Shown one piece after another: positions 29,024 through 41,041 of a stretch of DNA of 64,000 bases (positions within the stretch are counted from its first letter, which is position 1; the number at the start of each line of letters is the position of its first letter). The stretch covers positions 665,475,938 through 665,539,937 of the forward strand of contig NC_081414.1 in assembly GCF_030272615.1 (NCBI RefSeq). The letters run 5' to 3'. Origin of the DNA: Cryptomeria japonica (lineage: Eukaryota > Streptophyta > Pinopsida > Cupressales > Cupressaceae). The translations under genes and the position numbers were made by a program. The notes beneath the pieces were generated by a model. That model was given only the letters and a program-made list of their open reading frames with translations. It was not told where the DNA came from and did not search any database.

Positions 29024-30361
29024 TTATTCATATACCCTATCATGATTATGTCGTCTTTCTCTCCCCGTAAACCTGTCCTTTCTAAGGAGCTCTTTAATAT
29101 TCATATTAATATCTTCCCCATGCCACATCATTTGAGAATCAGAATTAACTCCTAGGTTCGCCAGACAATCTACCACCATATTTTTCTCTCTAAAGGCTTG
29201 TTGAATAATTATTTCTTTAAAACTAGCGATGATTTCCCTAGCTTTCAAAATAATGTTTTCAATTGACCATGATGGATCAAACTCCCCCTTAAAACACTTA
29301 ATAATATTAAGTGAATCTCCCTCTAGCCAAACTTTATCATGATTAAGGTTCTTAGCTATAATTAGGGTATTTAGAGCAGCTGAGGCTTCAACAAAATGAC
29401 TAGTTTGACTCCCCAAAGGACCAGCCATCGCCACTATGCAACTTCCAGCAAAATTCCTGACAATGCCCCCATATCCAGCTTTACCCGGGTTCCCCTTAGA
29501 GGCCCCATCAAAGTTAGCCTTAATACATCCCTAAGGAGGAAAGCACCAAACTAGACCTTCTCTTCCCTTCTCCGTACTAGGTATGGTAGTAGAGAGGTTC
29601 CATCTATCATTGAAGTCATCTTTAGCAGTTGGTCCATTATCAGTACCATAGATACATTCAAATATGCTCCTATAAATTTTATCCACCACCACTTCAGGAA
29701 TGGCACTTTTATCCCTAAAAATCCTATTGTTGCGCTCTTTCCATATATTCCAGATAACATTCAGGAGAGTAAGTTTCCAAGTCTCCACAATCTTTGGATT
29801 GGAATTAGGGCAATACCATTGCTGCCAAGATTCCCCTAGGGAATTCGGAAAAACCCAACTCAATTTCCACCTGCTTAAGATGATTTTCTAGATTTCCTGA
29901 CTAAATGTACACTGATTAAGAATATGGCAAGCAGTCTCTTCTTCCCTGCAACAAAGAGAACATCTATTAGGAAAAACAAAACCTCTCTTTTGAAGGTTGT
30001 CCAGAGTTAAAACATTTTTTTGGATGAAAATCCAAAAAAAGATATTAACCTTAGGAACTAACTTCTTGTTCCAAACTTTAGCCCAAATAGGAATTTCTTC
30101 CACAACTTCATTTTGGATAGCCACAGCTGAGGACACAGAATATTTCCCATCCGGGGTTTCCCTCCATATCAATCTATCTTCTTTGTTGTCTCTAGGAACT
30201 TTAGTAGATAGAGCAATCTGAAGGAACTTTAGCTCCAGACACTACTGGCTAAAATCAATCCATTTCCCATTTCTCCAGTAGTCTCTGACCAACTCCCCAA
30301 ACCTGCTTCTGAACCAATCTTTCTAGTCATTGAGGATTGGAAATTCCTCCAGAGGTTTATC
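29024..30361 (-). pseudogene. LINE1 reverse transcriptase C-terminal region (zf-RVT and RNase H)
   Basis: One minus-strand frame with four TAG stops (near 30330, 30243, 29888 and 29531). It opens in the region upstream of zf-RVT (RDYWRNGKWIDFSQ), then has the zinc-binding reverse-transcriptase domain with CSLC and HILNQC, the linker LLNVIWNIWKERNNRIFRDK and an RNase H domain with NFDGASKGNPGKAGYGG, WLEGDS and FREKNMVVDCLANLG. The RT and endonuclease parts are missing through 5' truncation. In intact LINEs this polypeptide copies the element's RNA at the nicked target. All four stops are TAG, consistent with C-to-T or G-to-A change of CAG or TGG. Confidence 0.8.
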
Positions 30362-30370
30362 CATTATCCA

Positions 30371-32105
30371 ATGTATTGATTTACTTTTAATATATGTATA
30401 TATACATATATACATAAATGTATATATATTAATATATGTGGTGGACTTTGCATAGAATTTAAATTTGAAATGCATGTAATATCTTACATTGATTGGTAAT
30501 ATCGAATTATTATCATGATTAATTGAGTCGATGTGGAATGTCGACCTTGTTGGCTAACCAACTATTTTAGCCTGTTTGTGTTTGAACTGAGAAGGGTTGT
30601 GTACAACTAAGATTTTCATCTGAGAGTAGTTGAACTTGAAGAAACATATCAATTTTTAGAATTCTTCCACCAAAATTTCTAAAACAGATAGAAAGATGGA
30701 AAACTTATGAGTTAATAAATCTGAACTTAAAATATGAAAATACTTATTAAATCCAAAATTCTAAAACATGACTTGGAAATTCAGGAATATCTAAATGTTA
30801 TTAGAAGTAATTCCTATAGTAAACTGAATTCCTATAGCAGAGTTAAATTAATTCCTGTAGCAGAGTTAAATTAATTCCTGTAGTAGAGCTAAAATGAATT
30901 CCTATAGAAGAGCTAAATTGATTCCTGTAGAAGAGCTAAATTGATTCCTATAGTAGAGCTAAATTAATTCCTGTAGTAGAGCTAAATTAATTCTTGTAGC
31001 AGAACTAAATGAATTTCTATAGCGGAATTTAAATTACTTTTGTAGCAAAACTATAGATGTTCTGTAGCAAACCCAAACATTCATATTACTAAAACTGAAT
31101 TATAGATTTTTATAATTTATATACAATATGTGCATGCATGAGTTACACCTGCTTTTATTTAAACTTATATACTTTAGTTTAGAATTGAAAAGATTGATTG
31201 TTTACTTGCAAACGGAATCTATAATTCGATTGTACTTGAACTATGAATTGTTGTGAATGAAAGTGCATATCATATATATTTAAAGATGTAAATTGAAAAG
31301 AAATAGGCATGATAGATGACGGAAAGTGCTTGATATGTATTAAAGGAAAGTTTATCTTCCAGGATGGGTGTCAAATGTGGAAACATAGAGAAAATAGTTT
31401 GTTTTTCCAAACTATGATTGTTTGCTATGCATGGCATTATACTCGGCCAAGTAACTTAGTGATCATTTAAATATATGGATTTATTTATGTTCTCTACCAT
31501 ATCCTTGTTATGATCTTGCTTATTTCTTAGTTGAGTTAGAATAATAGAAAATGCATCTACCATTCTAGGTATGCACCAGATTCCATCTTGTATATCAATT
31601 TCTTCTTGCTAAGAAATTCTTGCAGGGTTGGGTATTCTAAATTGATTAAGAATTCCAGGGAAGTATATACTTTGAGGTTGGGTGGAAAAAGCACTTGAAT
31701 CTTGTTCTCATCTTCATACTAAAGATTGGATTGAAGATAGATTGTGAAATTAAAGATCAAAGGATGTATCATGTCACATATTTGAAATACTTGTATATTT
31801 ATATAATTCAGCTTTAGGCTAATTGGAAAGCCCAAGATTTGTATTGTAATCTATAACGATGTATAGTATCATGATTGAATTAATATGAAGATACTCTAAG
31901 TTGTAAATATTCCTTTTATATCTCTTATTGAATATAGAAGTGTGATATCATTCATGAAATTTGTGTATGTAAGAATCTTAATTAAATGTTGTTTTTGAAT
32001 TTTAGATAATACCTAGGGGAAATAAATGAATTTATTAATAGAATTATAAATTTATTTAAGAATAAAGAGTTTTCATTTTTTTAATTGAGTTAGAATGATT
32101 ACGTC
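30371..32105 (+). repeat. Element A 5' LTR, second segment
   Basis: Matches the 3' LTR after LINE2 (55112-56906), starting TGTRTTGATTTACTTTTAAT. It lacks a block of about 560 bases that the 3' LTR has at about 55343-55905. The 470 bases after 31636 have no counterpart in the window because the 3' LTR is truncated. Confidence 0.8.
30806..31060 (+). repeat. 23-bp minisatellite in the element A LTR
   Basis: About nine to ten copies of CCTGTAGTAGAGCTAAATT plus AATT, period 23. The same array is at about 56100-56310 in the 3' LTR, supporting the LTR pairing. Confidence 0.8.
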
Positions 32106-33019
32106 TGTTGGCATTATACACTCACATGAGAATGGTAGATGTTGTCATTGATGGGAACAAGGTTCAACAAGGTTTCACAGGTTCAACCAGCAATAGACTT
32201 CACCTACCGACATCGACAGATACTACAAGTCTTATTCACATCGACATTCAATTTACACTAGCAACAGATCATACCGGCATCCAAAGCTGACTTGGCAATA
32301 ATATTGTTTGTGTAATGTAAATTGTAATTGTATGGTAGACATGATGTATTGTAATGACTCATATATGTATGAGATCTTGTAGGTCATTTAGTTAGTAGAA
32401 GTAGGTAATGAAATGTGTGTATGTAAGTGGTATATGTGATAAGATGGGGATATGATACTGACCAAGTGTATATGCACTTTGATGTGTTTATCTTGAGAGC
32501 AAATAAGAAGTAGAGCAGAGTGAAGACTATTCTGTGTAAGCAGAATCATTAACCAGCAAGGTTTTTGGTAGAGGTATTAGACAGAGCTTAAACCAGTACT
32601 AAATCTAGCATTGTAGATGCTATTTTGTAGTACATTGTTATTGGATTTAACCATCCAATTGTGTAGTCAGTGGGACTCCATTTTTGTTGTTGAGCAGTGA
32701 GCTCTAGGCAATTGGCCTTCCTGCATGTGCAGGCCCATATTGTACTAAGTAATATTTATTCATATTGGTTTGTGAGTAAATATTGTGGGTCACAAATCCC
32801 ACCGAGGTTTTTTCCTCACCGGGTTTCCTTGCCAAAATATATGTGTTATGGTGTGCATTGATGTTGATTCTTTTGTTTTTATTTATTGCATTATTGTTTG
32901 ATTATCGGTATATTAATTTCAGTTACAGAATTGCAATTAAGTTTAAATCTTTCATCTACCAGTCAGACACTGATTCACCCCCCCTCTCAGTGTCTTTGGG
33001 ATTAACCAAGTATCTAACA
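32106..33019 (+). repeat. Element B 5' LTR
   Basis: Starts TGTTGGCATT, ends ATCTAACA. It contains the blocks CACAAATCCCACCGAGGTTT and GATTCACCCCCCCTCTCAG, which are shared with the LTRs of E and F. A CCGAC core (DRE/CRT-like) is near 32207. Confidence 0.9.
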
Positions 33020-33020
33020 A

Positions 33021-33040
33021 TTTGTATCAAAGCCTGGTCC
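33021..33040 (+). promoter_or_regulatory. Element B primer-binding site, mutated
   Basis: TTTGTATCAAAGCCTGG follows the LTR. Element E has TTGGTATCAAAGCCTGG at the same place, so B has lost one G of the tRNA-iMet-type site. Confidence 0.7.
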
Positions 33041-33799
33041 TCTATTTGCAAAAGCGTAATAGCTTGAGGAAGATTATGAAACCGACACCGATGGAAAGTT
33101 TGAGACAACAGTTGGAAGTGGCTCTTGAAGATTTTGATGCAGAAAAATTAAAGAATATCAAACTAGAAGAAGAACTCAGATCTTCTCGAGAATTCATCAA
33201 AGCACTTCAAGATAACCTGGTCATAGCACAGAATAAGAGAAAATAATTACATGTGCAACTGCAAAAACAAGATGATGATGAAAAATAAATTCTCAAAGAT
33301 ATTGTAGAGATACTGAGACAAGAGAATAGTAGCATGAAGAATGAGATGCAAGATTTAACCATGAGACTATGTAAGGATATTGAAGATAGAAAGAAGAATG
33401 AGGAAGATTTGGTCAGACGAATTAATGAAAGATTAGATGAATCTACAAGGATTAGTTATGAAAATGACATGCTTAAAACAGAGTTGATTTAGATGCAACA
33501 TGACAAAGAGGAATTTATGAGACAACTTAGCACTCTATAAGGTGAGTTGGTCGCTGCAAATGAATACAAGGATAAATTCAAAAAGAGTTCAGACAAACTT
33601 GATGATATGCTGAAAAGTCAAAAACCTGATAAAGAAACAGCTGGACTTGGATTTTAACATGGAGAAAGTTTTGGAACTGCAAATAATCATGATCACAGCA
33701 AACCAGTAAGGCAACCCAATGATTATAAATTCAATGGAAAATATTTTAATTGCAACAAAATTTGGTCATAGAGAAAATCAGTGTAGATGTAGGAATAAC

Positions 33800-35338
33800 T
33801 GTTGGCATATGTGCAGTATATGTTGACATGATGATATTGTGTGTTGTCATTGATGTCAATATGATGAAGAAGTGAACCGGTATATTGAAGTAAGCACTTG
33901 CAAGAGAACCGGTATATGTGAAAAAGTGAAGCGGTATGGCTGTCCAAGTGAACTGGTATGTTGAAATGTGAACCGGTATATGTGAAAAAGTGAAGCAGTA
34001 TGTTTATCCAAGTGAACCGGTATGTTGGAATGTGAACCGGTATATGGAATGTTATGTATCAAGGTTTCATATGGTATGACTACCAGCTGGTAGTCTTAGC
34101 TTCAAGGTTTCTGGTTGAAGTGTTCTATGCCTTTGTGATTCAACCAATGACATTGTGTGATGTGTTAGCATTGGAATGAAGAACAGATTGTGTTGTCACG
34201 TCAACCTTGTGCGTGTGAAGGATCTTGCATGAAGGAGATTGATCCTATCTACCTTGGGAATGTATGAAGTCTCTGTAAACGGTGGAGAACGCGTGATGGG
34301 TTATCAGCCTCCAAGAAGTGGTGAAGAATGAATGATGGAGAACATCTTGGGATCTGTTGAAGACCGTTGTATTCAAAGCAAAGTGTTCAATGGTCAGGAT
34401 TGAACCGACTGAATTGCTCAACCTAAATGTTTAGGGTTCAAGGTTTATGCTACCGACCTATCTGTTTTCCTATAAGGTCGATGTTGTGTTTCATGTTGAG
34501 GTTGTTGGAAAATGTTGTGAGTGTATCTAAGTGCAGAGATACGTGATTCTTGCCACACCAGATAAGAGAATAGATACCTGTAGAGTGTGAGTGCAGAGGA
34601 AGTGAACAAAAGCGGATCTGCATTGGCATTGAGTGCTATTACCAGATCATTGTATACCAGTTGATTTCTAACCACTTCAACAGTTGGAAAATCCCTTAAA
34701 AGGGTAGCTTTAACCAACTTGCTGTAAATCCTTTAACAGGGTGACTCAAAATCATTGAGTTCTAAAATCCTCTAACAAGGTAACCTTTGACAGGGTTTAA
34801 TCCTTAACCGGGTATTCTAGCCATCCCTTAACCAGGTGATCCCTAGCAAGACCGGTTCCTAACAGAACCTGTTATAACAGTCTTTAATCGGACTAGGCTC
34901 CTACAAAGTGGACTTCAAAAGAGTTCAAGAATAGCTTGTGAGTATCCATCCCCACCGTGGTTTTTCCCATTTGGGTTTCCACATGAAAAATATGCATGTC
35001 ATGTGTGATGCTTTTCATGTGATGCTTTGTTATTCTCTGTTAAGCGGTAAAGCATGTTGAACCAATAAGTCTTTACATTTTTGTTGTAGTGTTACTAGTG
35101 TATGCATATGGGTGAAGTGGAAATAAGATGTTAGACTGTGTGGAAAGTTGAGTTACCGGTTTATGTCTTTCACTGTGCTTAACCGGTAGTACTCTGGTTT
35201 AGACCGGTGTTATTGCTTGCCAGTCAAAGTGCAGGGTTCTCAGTCAAACCGGTTCAAGGAAAAGTGTTTTTATCAGTACTGATTCACCCCCCCCTCTCAG
35301 TACTGGTTTGGTAGTAACTATTCATCATTGATTCAACA
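33800..35338 (+). mobile_element. Solo LTR F (1,539 bp) inserted in element B gag
   Basis: Starts TGTTGGCATATGTGCAG and ends TTCATCATTGATTCAACA. The flanks are ATAAC (33795-33799) and ATAAT (35339-35343), a 5-bp duplication with one transition; removing the insert restores the gag alignment with E. It shares the LTR start, GTTGTCATTGATG, the CCACCGTGGTTTTTCCC block and GATTCACCCCCCCCTCTCAG with B and E, so it is a third member of the same broad family. No interior remains, as expected after LTR-LTR recombination. Confidence 0.85.
33872..34048 (+). repeat. AACCGGTAT motif array in solo LTR F
   Basis: GTGAACCGGTATRT and close variants occur about seven times. A unit of about 64 bases (TGTGAACCGGTATATGTG to GAACTGGTATGTTG) is repeated about two and a half times. 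ACCGGT is self-complementary. Confidence 0.75.
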
Positions 35339-36055
35339 ATAATCAGAATACAAATTTATCTATCGGTCAATGTTCCAAATGCAATAAACATGGTCATAAC
35401 TCAAGAAATTGTAGAATGAATGTAAAATGCTATGCTTGTGGTAGATTTGGACATCTATCTAATCAATGCAGAACTCAAACTGGGCAAGGTTATGGAAAAG
35501 CTATTCAAAGAAACAAAGTAACCTATTATGCATGTAACAAGATTGGGCATATTGCAAGATTTTGCAGAAGCAAGAATGTACCAACAATCAACAGAAGATC
35601 TAATGATAAAGGCAAGGAAAAAGTGAATGAAATCAAGCAAGAATTCTCTAAACAATGGGTCAAGAAGAGAGATCAGAGAAATGATGAATCTGGCTCTGCA
35701 CTGACAGAACAAAGCAATCTTGCACTGGAAGGAGATTCCTCATCTAAATAAGGAATAATCCTTAGGGGTAAGGCAACTAATTGAAGATCATGCATTTTAC
35801 CCTCAGATGGTGGTAAGAAGTCATAATTCTTCTTTACTAGCACATATGTTGAGTATTCACTTAACCGGTGAAGCATTTAATGTGGTTGTTAAGTTAACTT
35901 TTTAGTTATAAAGCATTGAAATTTCTCATTTCGACTTACCAAGCATTCAAGTATTCAAAGAGCACAAAAGTTGAGCACTAATATTCAAGAAGCGAAGCAA
36001 CAAATATTTTTCAAGGCATCCAAGGTTTTCACTTAAAAGGTATTTATTTTACGAC

Positions 36056-38796
36056 ATGGATTCTTCATCTTTCATTCTTGAATTCATTGCAAATGCTACT
36101 GTTGTGGAGAATATCAAACGTCCTAGACCAGTCTTTAAGATAATCCCTAAGATAGCTAAGATGGATGATTCTATTGGTGCATTTTTGAAAATTTTGAAGG
36201 GAGTTGCATTTGTTGAAGACCCTAGGGCATACATTCACTGTAACATTGAAGATTTAGGGTCTGAGGATATAAAGAACATGCTCATGAATGTTATCACAGA
36301 CAAACAAAGTGTAGTCAAACCAGAACACATGATTATGGAAGATTTAGGGTTTGTTGACATCCTTCACATGCCTGAATTTTTAGATGAGATTGTTTGTTAT
36401 GTTCTTAGCACAATTCACAGTGAATTTTTATGGCTAGACTCAGTTTTCAAAATCACTAAGGAAGCAATTAGGGTTATTACAGGTTTACCTTCTACCGGCA
36501 TAAGGCCTGAGAAGAAAAAGATAATTCCAAACAAAGAGGTTATGAACTTAACCGTCACTACATCCGATAATAGATCACTTAGGGTTAGCGACATAACTAA
36601 TAACAATGTTAAATATGCTAGTATGGTTATTGGATATAAGGTTGCTCATACAAATAGGTTGAATTCTGTTTCTAGTCTATGCATTCACAGTGCTTATGAG
36701 ATGGTAAAGAACAATGCTCAAACTGATATTTGTGAATGGTTGAAAGATGAATTGATAGACAATTTGGATACGATCAAAGGTGATAAGAAAGGAACTTTCA
36801 AATTTGGGAATTTGATTGTATGTTTAATGCTATATTTCTCAAAGGAGATTCCCGGTATAGGCCACAAAGACTTTGCCTATGATATTTATGTTGGAAAATA
36901 GATTAAGGAGGCAATTACCAACATGGGCTCAGATGGTGATAAGAAGGTAAAGGAATATTTCAAGGAATTTCAAGCTAAAATGAAGCAAAAGGAAAGAATC
37001 CCTCATAATATTGTTGATAAATATGACAAACAAATATGCTTTGTTATTAAGAGAGATGAAATATGGATGGAGGTAGTTAAACCTAGAATTGTCTGGGTAA
37101 CTGAGATGGGTTATGAAGTGGATTCAAACATTCTAGAATCTTATGCCAAGATACTCCTAGATGCTCCACCAGAATCGATAGAAAAGATCTTTGGCAATGC
37201 TGAAACTATTGAAAAAGATGTTGAAATTCAGAAGCAAAGGAAGAAAAGAGATAAAATAATGAAAGATGCTTCCAAGTTTGTTGAAGTTGTCACTAAGGGA
37301 TTGTTGAAACTTGATCTGATGAGTGGTGTTGCTGCACAAGAAAGAAAATCAAAACAACAACCGGTAGCACATATTTCTCCTGTGGCTACCTCATCCAACT
37401 CTGATAATGACAAGGCTGCAGAATTCAAAAGGGTGGATAGGAAGAAGAGAAAATCCTCACCGGCACTTGCTCCATCACTTAAAAAAACAAGGATTCTAAG
37501 AAAGAAAAAACAAGTTGTGAGAGAGCCTAGTGGTCGCAAGAAGAAGGTCATACAAAAGGAACCGGAAAAAAAGGTATTTGATACTCTTTCAGCGGAAGAG
37601 CTTCTAAATGAAATAACTCAGGATGGCAATCTTGGAAATGTTAGTAAGTTCTATCATTCTTTCAAAGATTCTGATAAGGATACCATTGAGGAGAATATAA
37701 TTTTGTACTTAGATATATATAAGAAAGTTCTTATTGAAGTCATTGATGTTCTCCCTAATGACATATCTGAGACTTGAAGCTAAAAGAATGTCTACTATGG
37801 AATTGGATAAGAAATTGAAGGTTGAATCACTGTTGGTTGTTCATCTAGTTAAATCTAGACAAGAAATTGATGAATTGATAGCTGAAGCTAACCGAACTGT
37901 TTTTCCAAGTGGTCACCAACAAGTAAGCCTCATGGTCAGAAGAATAAAGGAAATAGTAGATGAGACAGTAGATAAATGGGATATTTTCTTTGTGTAGAAA
38001 GAGAAAAGAGAAGAAAAGAATAAGGTTGGTAGTGTACCTGACTTGACAATAAAAGATAACTTACCCTCACTAGCTCAGGACACCCCACTGGTAGTACTAG
38101 AGACACCGACAGATGTGCAGAATTAGTCCTAAGAAAAGATATTAGAGGAAGTGAAAGTAGATGATATTGATCCTGAGTCAAACATTCTATTCACAATGAA
38201 TGTTGACACTCAGGACATCAATATTGTAATGGATAAGGAAATTACTGAGGAAAATAAATCAAAATATATCACAGTTGACACTCAATAGAATGTTGAGATA
38301 CCGGCAGAAAAAGAACAAGAACATATAACATATGTACGAGTAGAGAATAATAATAAGAATGAGAATAAGGATAATGATAAGGAAGTAGTTAAGGTGGCTG
38401 AATAGGTATCTGGAGAAGATAAGAAACTTAATGCAGAGCCTAGCACTTCTCCTAGTACTTCTACTATGGACTTCAGACTGACAACTATCACTAATGTATT
38501 ATTGGATTCTATAAAGAAGATAACTGAGTGCAATGCCTTAGCATTTAAGCCCATTGATGACTCTCTATCGATTTTGCAAATGATTGCACTGACATGCAAG
38601 GTAGATCACATTGTTGGCTCAATAGGTAAATTGGACACTCTGTCCAAATTCATTTCTTCTAGCATTCAGTCTTTAGATAAAATAAATGAGGAAACTATTC
38701 AAGAAAGAGTAAATAAAGAAATGGAATAATTCCTTAATAAAACAATAAAGGATTGTAATCAACAGATTGATTCATTGCTACCGACATTGAATTCCA
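36056..38796 (+). pseudogene. Element B ORF2, main part (novel protein in place of pol)
   Basis: Starts at the ATG at 36056 (MDSSSFILEFIANATV). Open 36056-36901, one TAG, open 36923-37777, one-base deletion near 37765, then open to 37997 and on with several stops; about 914 codons before element E cuts it. Layout: an N-terminal globular domain (1-280) with KITKEAIRVITGLPSTG and ICEWLKDELIDNL, a second region to about 440, a basic Lys/Arg tract like a nuclear signal (about 460-515, KKRK and KKTRILRKKKQ), an acidic low-complexity linker and helical segments. No RT, integrase, protease or RNase H motif was seen. Element E carries a homologue, so conservation points to a real protein. The remaining 3' end is 45512-45975. 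Confidence 0.7.
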
Positions 38797-39588
38797 TGTT
38801 GGCATTCTACACTCTAGTGAGAAATGATGGTGTTGTCATTGATGGCAACCTACCGACAACCTTGTGGCATTCATCTGGTAAATCACCGGTAGGCACCGGC
38901 ACCAACAGACACTTCACCAGCAATGGTAACAATGTATACTGGCACCCCAGCCGACAGGAACAAACTTTTGTTTATTGTATTTAATTGTAAATATCTTTTG
39001 TAAAGTCGGCATAGTATATTGTAATAGACTCGTATATGTATGAGATCTTGTAAATTATTTTGTAAGGAAGGACAAATGATGGTAGAAGCGATGAGAGAAT
39101 ATTAAGGCAGATTTTGTATAAGGATTATGGTTATAGTATGAGCTTAAACTGGTAATGAACCTGGCATAGCAGATGCTGAATTGTAGTAGTACATTATATT
39201 GGATTTTCATAATCCATTTGTAAGTCAGTGAGACTTCCATTTTGTAGATTGAGTAGTGAGCTCTAGGCAGTTGGTCTTCCTGCATGTGCAGGCCCCTCAT
39301 TGTAAGTAATATCCATTCATTGTCCAGTGAGTGAATACTGTGGGTCACAAATCCCACCGAGGTTTTTCCCACATCGGGTTTCCTCATTAAACATTTTGTG
39401 TTATGGTGTGTTTTCTATGCTCTCTTTACTTTTCCTATTTACTGCATTAATTCTTGTTTACCAGTACACTGTTTGGAATGCAAAATACTTAATAAGGTTA
39501 AATATTCTCCTAACCCGTTAGATACTGATTCACCCCCACCCCCCCCCCCCCCCTCTCAGTATCTTTGGGACTATCATTAATCCTAACA
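38797..39588 (+). repeat. Element E 5' LTR
   Basis: Pairs with 44721-45506. It contains CACAAATCCCACCGAGG and, near its end, a long C run (about 39533-39553) before TCTCAGTATCTTTGGGA. Confidence 0.9.
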
Positions 39589-39589
39589 A

Positions 39590-39608
39590 TTGGTATCAAA
39601 GCCTGGTC
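39590..39608 (+). promoter_or_regulatory. Element E primer-binding site
   Basis: TTGGTATCAAAGCCTGG follows the LTR end CTAACA. It matches the tRNA-iMet-type site TGGTATCAGAGC with one change. Confidence 0.8.
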
Positions 39609-39655
39609 CTCTATTTTCAAAAGCCTAACAAAGGAAGATTCTGACACCAGTATAG

Positions 39656-40739
39656 ATGGAGAACTTAAGAAAGCAATTATAAGGAGCTCCTATGGACTAT
39701 GATTCAGAGAAGTTGAAGAATATCAAACTTGAAGATGATCTGAGGATTGCAAAAGAATTCATTCAAGGACTACAGGATAGTCTCACTATTGCTAGAAATA
39801 AGAGAAAAGAACTTCATGATAAGATGCAGAGTGATGATGATGAAAATAAAACTCTTAATGAGCTTGTAAACAAGATGAGGCAAGAAAACATGACTTTGAG
39901 GAATGAAATGCAAGACATGACTATGAGATTTTGTAAAGACATTGAAGACAGAAAGAAGAATGAAGATGACTTGACTAGGAGACTCAATGATGTTGGAAAT
40001 GAAAATCTAAGACTCAGTCATGAAAATGATACATTGAAGATAGATTTGATTCACATGGAACATGATAAAACTGAACTTATGAGACAAAAGGGAATTCTGG
40101 AAAATGAGTTGGCTACTGCAAATCAACATAAAGAGAAATTCAAGAAAAGTTCAGAAGAACTTGATGATATGCTAAAAAGTCAGAAACCTAATGGAGATAC
40201 TAATGGACTTGGATTTGAAGTTGGAGAAAGTTTTGATACTGCAAACAATCATGATCACAGTAAGCCGATAAGACAACCTAATGCTTACAAATTTAATGGG
40301 AAATGCTTTAATTGTAACAAGTTTGGTCATAGAGAAAATCAATGTAGATCTAGAAACAATCAGAATATTAATGCACCCACCGGTCAATGTTCCAAATGCA
40401 ACAAAATTGGTCACAATTCAGAAAACTATAGAATGAATGTAAGATGTTATGTTTGTGGAAGATTTAGGCACTTATCTAATCAACGCAGAACACAAACCGA
40501 CATAGGATATGGAAAGGCTATTCAGAAAAATAATGTGGCGTGTTATGCTTGTAGAAGAAAGACTTCACCGGCAAACAATAAAGGACCCATTTTGAAAGGT
40601 AAAGAAAAGGTTGATGAGGTAAAGAAAGAATTTTCAAGACAATGAATTAGAAAGATAGATCAGAATGTTGATGAGACTATTCCTTCATCGGTAGAACAGA
40701 GTATTACTCCACCGATAGGAGATTCTTCATCCAACTGAG
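39656..40739 (+). pseudogene. Element E gag (coiled coil plus CCHC knuckles)
   Basis: Starts at the ATG at 39656 (MENLRKQL, then TAA at 39680). Open 39692-40645, a TGA, then open to 40739. Residues about 10-160 form a charged coiled coil (KLKNIKLEDDLRIAKEF and KDIEDRKKNEDDLTRRL). The knuckles follow: CFNCNKFGHRENQC is intact, CSKCNKIGHNSENY has lost its last Cys, CYVCGRFRHLSNQR has lost its Gly and last Cys, and the fourth is degenerate. The homologous B gag keeps the Cys residues that are lost here. Expected role: RNA binding and particle assembly. Confidence 0.85.
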
Positions 40740-41041
40740 AACTAACCCTTTGGGGGTATTGCAGCAAGTTGAACATCATGCAAATTACCCTCGGTTAATG
40801 GTGTGAAGATGAATTTATTCTCTATCGGCAGATGTGTTAAGTTTCAGTTAATCGACGAGCATTTAATGCGGTTGTTGAAAGAAAAAACATTATAAATCAT
40901 CGATTTTTCCCTCTTTTTCAATTCATTGAGCATTCAAACTTTCAGAGAGTGCAAAATCTGAGCAAAGACATCCAAGGCGAAGAAGTGAAGCATTTTCTTT
41001 CAAGAACTCAACCATTATCAGACAACTTAAGGTATTTTTCG

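Larger units (their letters stand above)
33076..35751 (+). pseudogene. Element B gag (coiled coil plus CCHC knuckles), split by a solo LTR
   Basis: Starts at the ATG at 33076 (MKPTPMESLRQQ). A long charged coiled-coil region follows, with stops near 33244, 33490 and 33538 and a frameshift near 33760 inside the first knuckle. The solo LTR F occupies 33800-35338. After it the frame continues with three knuckles: QCSKCNKHGHNSRNC, KCYACGRFGHLSNQC and a degenerate YYACNKIGHIARFC, ending at 35751. CCHC knuckles bind RNA in gag proteins, so packaging of the element transcript is the expected role (family knowledge). The equivalent protein in E is at 39656-40739. Confidence 0.8.
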
